From: Platerodrilus igneus
Taxonomy: Eukaryota > Arthropoda > Insecta > Coleoptera > Lycidae
NCBI GenBank assembly: GCA_036346225.1
Contig: JARFIW010001109.1
Span: 1,658,501-1,722,500 of the forward strand
Length of the DNA stretch: 64,000 nucleotides
Reading direction: 5' to 3'
The translations under genes and the position numbers were made by a program. The stretch's first letter is position 1, and every line of letters starts with the position of its first letter. Below, one piece after another: positions 54,941 to 64,000 of this stretch. The notes beneath the pieces were generated by a model that searched no databases, had not been told where the DNA came from, and worked only from the letters and a program-made list of their open reading frames with translations.

Positions 54941-55755
54941 AACCAAGGAATAATAGATCGTTTGTTGTTTTCCATATGGGATCTGAGGTTTATTAAGAAT
55001 TTGAACACTTATACTGGTTTGCAAATAAATAATTGTTTGCAAATTTTTTCATTTCTTCAACTTGCGTCAATACAGCTTCGTTATACCGTATAGAAATTTT
55101 GTTACACACAAAAAAATTGATACACAGTCCTCTTAAAAAAAAAGATAAAGTTCTGACTACTGGACAAAAAAAACAAATTGTATTAAAGCTAGCAAAAAAA
55201 AATTAAAGCAATTAAAGCGAACATATAAAGGTTTAGTGACAAAAATGTTTTCAAGAAGAATTTGTTGTATAACTAAAACTATGAAAAACTATTGCATGAA
55301 CTGCTGGAACTGCAGTAGAAAGACCAATACATTAAACTAAAAATCTGAAAAACTGTTTCAAAAATCACTAGAATACTTAAGGACTAAGTGGACTAATAGA
55401 TAAATAGATGAGTGTCTGGGTAACTCCGCTTACCACACATATAGAAGGAAACTAAATCGGTAAAAATCACAATCGGTTAAAGACACAATCGGTTAAAGTC
55501 ATAATCGGCATGTCTATACTTATATGATGCATCTCAAGGGGAGGGGGTAAGGGGAAATGAACACACAGAAAATTTTCAATCTTAAAAGGAATTATTCCTA
55601 TATATAAATTTTTGAAATCGAGACAAAAAGCGTATTTATTTACATCAGTCTCAACATAGATGCTAATATTTTTCACCAACATTTGCCTATTCAAAAAGTT
55701 TCAATAAGTATTGAATATTTATCCTTCACAAATATAAACTAAAAAATATTTAGTT
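54940..55755. other. No firm feature
   Basis: At 55140-55400 the plus strand has short Tc1-like echoes (TGQKKQIVLKLAKK, TAGTAVERP) between many stops. This is too weak to call. A small AATCGGTTAAAG repeat lies near 55470. Confidence 0.3.
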
Positions 55756-55759
55756 TTCA

Positions 55760-57060
55760 ACAAAATCATGGGACTCAACTTCAGACATTTTATTACTCTA
55801 CGTACGACAGAGTATCACCTAAATGAAGCGCCACTTAATAACACTTTTTTGCAATACTTAAAAATAAAGAAATTTTGCTTTCAAGATATAACTTTCGAGT
55901 ATTCCCAACTGAAAATTTCTTAGCATTTCTGGTACTACGACCCAAATTTAACTGTATATACTTCCTTCTCGTACAAAAGCAATATATTTCACCAAAAAAT
56001 TACCAAAAACCTTTAAACCCTAACTAGGAAACAATAGCTGATGCGTTACGATGTTGTAACTTCTATTCACAATTGATGAGTTACGATGTTAGTAACTTCC
56101 GTCTATAGTTGATGCGCAAATTCAGACAATGACCACAAAATTAAAGTTGTGTACCAATCAGTAAAAGTTTTACTAAACAAGAGAAAATCCAAAAAGCTCA
56201 AAAATTTATATGCTTAACAAATTTTTATCCAAACGATATCCCTCGGAAATATCGGAATTAGAACAAAAAATAGGACTTTAGAATTTTAACTTGCTAATTT
56301 CCAGATCAGCCTAAAAAATATTTTTCAAAAAAATTTTCCTGACAAAGAAGTTTGACGTGCAAAATTTAAAGTTTGAAAATAATTTAAAAATTCTGAAACT
56401 TAAAAAATGTAAAAAAGCACGGGTATAACCTGTAATTTAATAAAAAAGTTCTTCAGAAAAATTAATTACTACAAATGGCTCATTACAACTTAGTTGTCGG
56501 GCGAGCAAATTTCGCTCCACACATAATTAAACGACCCAAAACAAATACAAGTGTATTACAACGTATAAATTGCTAGAGTAACAGACTCCTCTATGAGCCT
56601 CACCTAGACTTATAAACCAAAAAAACAATAGCATTCTTGACCTAGAGAATTATGTACAACTGCTAGACGATAAACTCACCCTGAATCTCGCTTAGACTAA
56701 TACACTCAAAAGCTACAGCATTCTCGACCCAGAGCATGATGTAAAACCAAACACGCTGCGTTGCAATGTCGATGGAATAAAATGAGCTAGTAAAAAAAAC
56801 CATGCTTGTTGCACAAATCTAGTCCCAAACGCTATAACAACAATAAAACTTAACATACCAGATAAACAAAAGTAATCAATATTTACCTCTTTTCCTACAA
56901 CTCGAAATTTTAATACGTAATCCAATTTATCTTTATACAAAAATGCAACTTAGAGAATATCTGTCATTTAGAATACCAAATCATTACATCTCTAAACGCC
57001 TAGATTGAAATAAACAATACGCACTGAGGGATTTTAAGAATTACAATTAAGCAAGTGATG
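55760..57060. repeat. Long dispersed repeat A, copy A2
   Basis: Direct copy of 5100-6390 with many small indels. It runs straight into repeat B3, which shows that A and B belong to one element. Confidence 0.65.
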
Positions 57061-57815
57061 GGCGACAGTGAAACAGTTTTAAATATTTTAGCGTGCTAAT
57101 TGCAGGGTTAACCTGCTAAATTTAAAAAAAAACACGATGCGGCATCAATGTAAAAGCTTTAAATAGTTTAAGCTTGCTAAATCACAATTATTGCACGCAA
57201 CACACCGTAGTAATGTACTTTAAAAAAAAATTTAAAGTTTTTACGCTTATTAGATGAGACTAAAAACTGTTTTGCCGAATACTAACTTGGCTATTACACC
57301 AAAGGAGAGTTTGAGATGGATGTGGGCGGAAATTTTCTTAGATATACGGAAAACAATTTAAACTAAAATTGGACGCCACTGCATTCAGCAAATATTAATA
57401 AAAGATATTATTTTAGGGTAGATACAGAAAACTCTTTCGTAATTGATGATTTAAAAATTTTTTACTTTAATTCTTGGACAGTTGGTCAAATATTTTTAAC
57501 AGAAAAATTGCCAGAGTGATAATGCATATGCTTCATAACAAATAATTTGAATCATATCACAGTGATTTTTAACAAATAAATTATATTACAACCTTGTTAA
57601 TTTTAAAAAAACTTGAAAAAGATTACGGTACATAATAGTGATGTTCGTTAATGATTATCAGATCTGCCAGTCACCTACAAATTAAAAAAAACTGGAATTG
57701 TAAGCAGTCTTAATATAGATATTATTGCGTTACAAGTAATGCATACACTCTTTTAAGCTTCTCGTAAGTGAGAGCTTCAAATATAACAAAATTTAAAGAA
57801 AGATTTTTCTTTGAT
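57060..57815. repeat. Long dispersed repeat B, copy B3
   Basis: Matches B1 and B2. It is cut off at about 57815 by the non-LTR retrotransposon fragment at 57838. Confidence 0.65.
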
Positions 57816-57837
57816 AATAATGGAAAAGAAAAATGAT

Positions 57838-58395
57838 AAAAGAATGGACAGACAAAGTAAAGAACAAAGAGGTTCTAGAAATGATAGGGGAAGAAAGAAC
57901 TATGTGGAAAAACAGTAAAAGATAAGAGAGATAGGATGATATGTCACATACAAAGGCATGAAGGAATAGTGCGAAATATATTAGAAGCAGAAATAAGAAT
58001 AAAGGGAGATAGAGGGAGACCTAGGTTAGACTATTGCACAGAGATAATGAAAGATGTAGACTGCGGGAATTTCAGAGAATTGTGTAGGCTAGATCGGAAT
58101 AGAAATCAATGGAGATACGCTTCCAATCAGATCCAAAACGGTAAACCTTATGATGAAAAAAAAATTGTACTTAAACCTGATGATTATTATAAGCAACTAC
58201 AGGTGCTAGTTTTGCAATATTCTCAACTAATGCTAATTGTGTGTTAGAATTTACTGGAAAACAATGAATTCGGCAAAATTATTTCGAGGATCTTGGTAGC
58301 CGCAGGTTGGTTAACCCCCTTCACATACCACTGAATATCGGTGAAATAAAGCATATATTTAAAAAATAACAAAAGGGGAACCAAATTGTATCTAG
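57838..58395 (+). pseudogene. Non-LTR retrotransposon C-terminus and 3' tail
   Basis: Blocks WTDKVKNKEVLEM (with a frame change), then an open frame 57936-58247 with HIQRHEGIVRNILEAEI, RGRPRLDYCTEIMKDV and NRNQWRYASNQIQNGK. This is the best-preserved C-terminus of the family in the window. The shared tail with GCAACTACAGGTGCTAG follows, then AACAAAAGGGGAACC at the junction with the gypsy remnant. Confidence 0.8.
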
Positions 58396-58399
58396 GTTG

Positions 58400-59830
58400 T
58401 GGGAATTTCAGATACATAAAGGGTAAAAACAATATAGTGACTGATGCCCTCAGCAGGAATAAAATAAACAACAATTTAAAATCTAACGATATTTTTGTAG
58501 CAATGCACAACTTAGTGAGGGATGGTACAATATTTTCATACAAAAGGATTTTAACCATGCAGGGGGATAGTGAATGCGTTTAAATTATAAAGGATAAGTT
58601 GGGAGAAATCCCTAATTATAAACAATTTGAGATAATAGATGGCTTTCTCACAAAACACCTAAATGGTGAAGACCTATATGTGTTGGATGAAGAATTTGCG
58701 AAATTAATTATTAAAGAATTACATCTTAAATATGGTCATTTGGGGATCAGGAAGCTATGGATACTATTTCGAGAAAGCTTCTATGCCCAGAGGGACTCGG
58801 GACTCATTAAAGAAGTAGTATGCACGTGTCATCTCTGCACCTTGGGAAAATATAAAAATTATGTAAATCAGAACATAATTAGAAGTATTCAAGTAGACAA
58901 TCCTTTAGATTTGGTTGTAATAGATTAGTGGCGGCTCCGTGGCGTAGTGGTATGTGTGTGACTACTACGCCCAAGGTCCCGGGTTCGAATCCTGACACGG
59001 TCCGCTTGAAAAATGTTAGGCGAGCATTTTTCACAAAAATACACCCTCGTTCGGATGAGAGGTAAAATGGAGGTCCCGTGTGTGAGTGTTGTCACGCACG
59101 TTAAAGATCCCTACCTTGTTTAGAACAGCAAGGGTTCGGCAAAATTCCAAATTTTCCAGGTAAAAAAAAAAACTCGCTTCCTGGCCAATGTAGTACCTTC
59201 GGGTGGAGCATTGGAAAATCACATGTAATGTAATAGATTAGTAGGAAGAGAAATAAACATATCCTAGCAGACAACGCTACCTATTTTAACAATGTTAGGT
59301 TTATATCGAATTAAGAAAATCTACAAATAGGGGTTGTTTTCTGCAGTATTCGCCATCCTCAGGGAAATCCCACAGAGTGATAGATCCAGGAGACGTGTAA
59401 ATTCCTGCGCATGACCTCATACCAAGACCGCCAAAGCTGGGAAGCGAGCCTACCCAAGGTTGAAATGTTTATAAACCATGCTTCTCACACAGTTACCGAG
59501 AAATCGCCAATCAGTCTTATGAAAAGAGTTTATCCTGATCGACCATGGGAAATTGTGCCAAGAGAAGACGAATTGGAAATAAAAATGCAAAGGGTTCGTA
59601 GAAAATTACAATGAATGAAAGGGTAAAAAGGCGAAAGATCTTCCAAATAGGGGACAAGGTGGTCATAGAAAATCTAAGAGTCGAGAGAAGGCACCTACAT
59701 ACGTGTGCCAAGTTGTATTTGCCATATGTGGGTCCATTTCTGGTAAATAACATTATAGGGAGGAACACATACGAGCTTAGGGACATAGATTCATAAGGAA
59801 TCAAGGTGAAGTTTCATATAAATTTAATCT
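58400..59830 (+). pseudogene. Ty3/gypsy-type retrotransposon pol remnant
   Basis: Ordered pieces: the RNase H end (YIKGKNNIVTDALSRN, 58430-58465); an integrase zinc-binding domain in an open frame 58599-58928 (HLKYGH and CTCHLC give the HHCC ligands; it ends DLVVID at the start of the catalytic core); a gap with the SINE at 58930; then RHPQGNPTE with two adjacent stops (59369-59374); FINHASHTVTEKSPISLM at 59470-59525; and the C-terminal KRRKIFQIGDKVVIENLRV, YVGPFLVNNIIGRNTYELRD (59611-59796). Protease, most of RT and gag are missing. A polypurine-like AAAAAGGGGGAATT at 59948 could precede a 3' LTR. Confidence 0.85.
58930..59228 (+). mobile_element. SINE family S2, copy 1, intact with TSD
   Basis: A 75-bp tRNA-like head (GGCGGCTCCGTGGCGTAGTG at the start, box B GGGTTCGAATCC, end ACACGGTCCG) is followed by a ~220-bp body. 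The 14-bp target-site duplication TGTAATAGATTAGT lies at 58916-58929 and 59229-59242. It interrupts the gypsy integrase. Good Pol III boxes make this the youngest-looking SINE in the window. Confidence 0.92.
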
Positions 59831-62260
59831 ATCCATACAAAGGGATATAAATGGGTGTACAGACTGTAAAATAAACTTAGGTATAGGTAGAAATAGGGTA
59901 GTAGAATAGGATATAGGCATAAGATTAGTTAAGTAAATAGGGGATTAAAAAGGGGGAATTAATTTTGTTACTATCAAACAAAAATATATAAATTTTAGAC
60001 CAATGGTGATTTTGACCTCACATTGGGCGCCAAAAATGGCATTTCTCAAAAATTTAAATTTTAATTTGGGGGAATAATGCTATGATAAGAGGGCTATTTA
60101 AGTGTATATTAAGTCATAATGGTCACACAATACATGTAAATAGTAGTAAAAGTTAGAAACTACACGTGTGTAAATAAACCCAGGAGGTATTTTTATAACG
60201 ACCCTGTGTATAAGAAAATAATAAATTATTTACTACGTTTCAAATCAAGAGTTTTATACTTTAGTAAAAGACAAGGTAAAGATTAATAATTTGTATACGT
60301 TAATACAAGGTTGACTATTTCAGGCCAACATGTGTAATACTAAAGCTTCGTGGTAGGAAAAAATCAATAATTTGTATACGGTAATTTAATACAAGGTTGA
60401 CTATTTTAGGCAAACATGTGTAATGTTAAAGCTTTGCGGTATATAAAAATCAATAATTGACGCAACGGATATTTATTTAGCATTGTAAACTAAAAGGTAC
60501 GTTAGCTTAATTCGTAGAAAAATAATATAACCAAACGATCGAGGGGTTCAGAGAATGAGAGCTTTAAGTAAATAAATATTTCTTTGAAAACTATAAAACG
60601 AGGCGATAACATTTCAAGGTATTTTACAGCGGGAAAGGCCAGGTTAACGAACGAGTATGTTATTTGTGAAGCAAAAATCAATAATTTTAAGGGACGGAGA
60701 ATCGTTAGCAAGTAATCAAAGAGAGACAGAGAATACATCAGCTGATAGAAGTACAAGCACTTTTCAAGCACGTGACAGACAAGTATGTTTTAAAAGACAA
60801 ATGGGTGAAACAAAGATGCAAGATGTTTGTCGACGATATCGATTTTCAAGGCGCACATTTAGCGAGGGAACGGTAAATGTAGATAGTGGGAGCTCGATGA
60901 AAGTAGGAAAACAGGAGTGAGATATAAAATAATAATTTTGAACACATGACTGCAAGGAAAATAGAGACACAGGCACTATGGGCGTGTTTTGCAGGCCATT
61001 AGAGACATGGAGAGTAATGAATTTCTGAGTACGCGTCGACAGTGCAACTGATAGCTAGTTTTTCGTGCCAAAGCCATGGTGGAAAGAGTAAATTCTGAGT
61101 TTTAAAAGATCGTTGAGGTTTTGAGTGGAGGAATTTGGAGAATTGTTTGTAACGAATGTGATAGTTCAGTAAAAGCTGTAGAAATACGTGACTAGAGAAG
61201 GGGTTTGAAGATTATAAAAGCTTCGAATACATTAAGTAGCATCGAGAAAACATCCTAATTTAAAATTATAAGCCGCGACAGAGTGCAATCCGTCGTACAT
61301 TGTTACAAGTGTTGTAAATGCACGAGTTGGTGCTAACAGATTAAACGGGCTGAAAATAAATTAGTATAAATAAATGAACGAGTACAACAGGATGCTATTG
61401 AGGTAAGTGAACCAAGTATTTCTTGAACGGGAGTGCTGGTGGCACGTTAAGTTGAGATAATTTGGATTTAGATGGATGTGGTATGCAAAGCATCCACTAA
61501 TAACTGGGGAACTGGATGAACGAGTTGAGATGGAGTAGCTGTCCATGTAGAAGTGAGAACGCGGGGAAAATTCAAGGAGGTGGTGCGTCCGAAAAACACA
61601 CCAGGTAGCGAATAAACGAATTTTGTTTTATTGTTGAACTGTAGTGCTGGAATTGTGTTATAAAGCTAGGTGTGTTTAGAATTATGTGGTGAAAATTTTA
61701 TGAACTGAAAATTAATTTGTTTACCGTATATAAAAAAGACAATTTTCCATTATTATTTGAGTAAATAAAAACAGGAGTAATAATTTTTGATGTAAAGAGT
61801 AAGCGGGTCTTTATAGTAATTTGACCATGCAATATTTTATGCATATCAGGGAAAAGGGTTTATACTGAGCTCACCATAGACCAAGTAAAGATAAATTTAG
61901 GGTTTCACGATAGGCCCATCTACTTTGAAAAATAAAAAGGTTGAAGTGTAATAACTCACAAACAATTCAGATTGAAAAAAAAGGGTGAAATGTCTTATTG
62001 TAAATATAACAATGTAAATATTGAAATTGTCTGAATAATCATTTATGTCATATGGATAAAAGAGTGTATGTTTGTCCAAGGATTTTATTTTATTTTTGTA
62101 TTTTGTTGTGTGTAAAGGTGTTGAAAGAATGTGTATTTGGGGTAAGTATATCCTAGGAGGTAGTGTCCAGAGCTAGCCGTGGTAGATCAACATGGAGAAG
62201 CAATTTTTATAAATATTAAACTAGAACATATTATAATCAAAACACGAAATTCGTAACGAA
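59830..62260. other. Mostly non-coding, possible LTR remnants
   Basis: TTGGGCGCCA at about 60025 resembles a primer-binding site on the minus strand, and AATTTGGGGGAATAATG at about 60063 resembles a polypurine tract. Neither could be tied to a bounded LTR. The section 60300-60450 holds a short near-duplicate (CAATAATTTGTATACG, ACAAGGTTGACTATTT). Confidence 0.3.
60694..60861 (+). CDS. Short coding-like frame, unrecognised
   Basis: Fifty-odd codons between stops, with a composition unlike the surroundings: ALFKHVTDKYVLKDKW and KMFVDDIDFQGAHLARER. No ATG at its start. It could be an exon or a transposon remnant. A different frame over the same bases is also open, so coding status is uncertain. 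Confidence 0.2.
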
Positions 62261-62459
62261 GTTTTATTTATGTGCAAATTGCTGGATAATAATTTCTCTC
62301 TAAAAGACACTGCATTTTTATCTAACCCAACATTAGGGCTCGATTCTAGGATTTCTTTCCAAGAAAGACCACTGCATATTTATGACGTCCAAACGGTGGG
62401 GCACGAATTAGCGAGTCGATCCAAAGGATACACAGTGCAATATATAGGCGTTATCATAT

Positions 62460-62461
<2 letters not shown>

Positions 62462-62505
<44 letters not shown>
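62462..62505. repeat. (AT)n microsatellite
   Basis: About 44 bp of AT repeats, directly left of a mariner-type end-like sequence (CAGCGTGATCAAAATAATAGG). Confidence 0.95.
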
Positions 62506-62507
<2 letters not shown>

Positions 62508-62514
62508 CGTGATC

Positions 62515-62700
62515 AAAATAATAGGTAACAAAGGGGAAACTTATGCATTTTAGAGAAAAAAGTTGTTGGGCAAAAAAGTCCTGCTTTATCTTAAATTAAT
62601 AACAGCATGTACATTTTCAACAAATTTTAACTCGCTACTGAAATTTTTCTGTCCGTCTGTTCGGTCGTTCGCACATTGTTTCGAATTCTAATATTTTGAC
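62515..62700. repeat. Direct repeat D, copy 1
   Basis: Contains AATAGGTAACAAAGGGG, AAGTCCTGCTTTAT and ACTGAAATTTTTCTGTCCGT. Matches copy 2 about 480 bp on. Confidence 0.75.
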
Positions 62701-63004
62701 TTCTGAATCTTAACAAATGTATATGAATTATAGCGGAATTTAAAAATTCTCATTTCAGATTTGAATTCAACATGAAACAAAAAATTGTATTACGAAAACT
62801 TGGTGCCTGTTAACATAAAAGTTATGGGAGGTTAAAGTTTTTCCTGGCAATGCTAGCGTACCCATTTTTAACTGGTAACACTTTTAATAAAATTCATAAA
62901 TCACGTTACCCGTTTTGTCAGTTTAGTTTTGGTTTTGTAATTTAGTTTTCTAGTGTCATTGTAATAAAAGTTAAATTACTTAAATGCTGATAACCATCAT
63001 ATTA

Positions 63005-63195
63005 ATAGGTAAGTAACAAAGGGGGAACTTTTTTATTATGCATTTTAGAGAACAAGTTGGGCAATAAAAGTCCTGCTTTATTTTAAATTAATAACAGCAT
63101 GTATATTTTCAACGTAGTTTAGCTCGATACTGAAATTTTTCTGTCCGTTTGTTCAGTCGTTTGCACATTTTTAGAATCTTTATATTTTGATTTTA
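63005..63195. repeat. Direct repeat D, copy 2
   Basis: Same blocks as 62515-62700, lying next to the 3' end of the minus-strand transposase remnant. Probably the terminal region of that element, present twice. Confidence 0.75.
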
Positions 63196-63210
63196 AAATC
63201 TTAAAGAAAC

Positions 63211-64000
63211 CCGGTGGGGTAAAAAACATTTAATAAGCACACATAAATCCAAACATCCTTTTGGGGGAAAAGAAGTGATTTTAAAGTTTTAAATTGTAAT
63301 TGTATTACATTTGCTATTAAGTATTTCAAACTTTTCTTAAATAAATCGAATCTTCTAATTGCAAACAGAAATTTACTAATATATGAAAAATTGTGCTTCC
63401 TCAAATCCCCAGCTGCCTGGATACACTTTTCAGTTCTTTTACGCATTTTTTGGGTAGCCTTTTTTCTTCATTTCTGGTGGTATTGACATTCATGAAGTAT
63501 TCGTTCTATCAACTCGTTTCTTGAAAGCGGTCGGCTGGCATACACTTTTTGTTTTAAATAATCCCACAAGAAGTAGTCTAGTGGGGTTATGTTTGGTAAT
63601 GTGTTTGCCCATTTATCTACTGCTAAATTATTATCTGAACAACGGCCAATCCATTTGTTTGGGAAATGATTGCTAAGCCATTCTTTTACTGGAAATGAGA
63701 AATGTGCAGGTGCTCCATCCAGCTGTAGAACGATTTTGTACCTTTTTTTAGGGGCAGATCATCCAGCACTTCTTCAAATTTATTTTTCAAAACGTGTAAA
63801 AAAGTCGAACCATTAACATTTGCTTCAAAAAAGAAAGGTCCAATTAGGCGATTCCCCATTAGGCCACACCAAACATTGACTTTTTCTGAATATTGATTGC
63901 GACACTCGCTTATTCAATGAGGGTGGTCTCTACTCCAATGCCTTGAATTTTGGGAACAAACTATCCCGTTCGTGGTAAATGTAGCTTCATTTGTATACAT
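63211..64000 (-). pseudogene. Tc1/mariner-class transposase, cut by the window edge
   Basis: The minus strand reads, from the right edge: NQYSEKVNVWCGLMGNRLIG, GPFFFEANVNGSTFLHVLKN, a second catalytic block LDGAPAHFSFPVKEWLSNHF near 63690, the third block NITPLDYFLWDYLKQKVYAS near 63560, then RNELIERILHECQYHQ and a C-terminal CIQAAGDLRKHNF. A frameshift near 63748 and one in-frame TGA at 63468-63470 break it. The N-terminal half lies outside the window. It is the least decayed catalytic domain among the five relics. Confidence 0.8.

Noticed and set aside
55140..55400. Tc1-like transposase N-terminus echoes
   Set aside because: Short motif-like strings separated by many stops in several frames. 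Too weak without a profile search.
58930..59005. Functional tRNA gene
   Set aside because: The tRNA-like sequence is the head of a SINE with a TSD, and its stems do not form a full cloverleaf.
60020..60080. Primer-binding-site-like and polypurine-like motifs after the gypsy remnant
   Set aside because: No LTR boundaries (TG...CA with direct repeats) could be found, so no element was drawn from them.

Overview
The window reads as eukaryotic, almost certainly arthropod (probably insect) nuclear DNA. It is strongly AT-rich, has short GT-AG introns with AATAAA poly(A) signals, and carries insect-type transposable elements (Tc1/mariner-class transposases, Ty3/gypsy, non-LTR retrotransposons, tRNA-derived SINEs). 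The species cannot be named. No bacterial-type operon, rRNA gene, CRISPR array or convincing functional tRNA gene was seen. Host gene: short exons at 1049-1138 and 1269-1331 and at 49426-49536, 49584-49613 and 49661-49753 (stop codon, then AATAAA) share strand, splice phase 0 and a Gly/Ala/Ser-rich hydrophobic composition. I read them as the 3' part of one unrecognised gene whose intron spans about 48 kb. Less certain extra exons lie at 1391-1406 and 2920-3026. Layout inside and beyond the intron: 5.1-9.2 kb holds long non-coding dispersed repeats (A, B, C) that recur at 39.6-40.9 and 53.5-57.8 kb. A ~491-bp tandem repeat at 9.28-11.56 kb is interrupted by an AT-microsatellite-flanked foldback element. 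At 13.5-14.9 kb a tRNA-related SINE family is interrupted by a ~360-bp palindrome with a hammerhead-like motif. Decayed non-LTR retrotransposon pieces lie at 15.6-17.2, 41.4-42.2 and 57.8-58.4 kb. The standout object is at about 17.9-29.0 kb: a large DNA element with ~2.7-kb terminal inverted repeats. Each arm carries a remnant of a zinc-finger gene, and the core carries a decayed long reading frame with Rep-like motifs. Five Tc1/mariner-class transposase remnants occur (12.9, 30.9, 42.9, 51.1-51.6 and 63.2-64.0 kb). The one at 50.55-52.26 kb is a complete TA-flanked foldback element with ~630-bp inverted repeats. At 58.4-59.8 kb a gypsy pol remnant is split by a SINE with a 14-bp target-site duplication, and a second SINE of that family lies at 47.7-47.9 kb. 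Nearly all coding sequence outside the host exons is broken by stops and frameshifts, so apart from the host gene this looks like a transposon graveyard. The inner parts of the 17.9-29.0 kb arms are nearly identical, which suggests recent formation or gene conversion. All similarity statements were made by eye.
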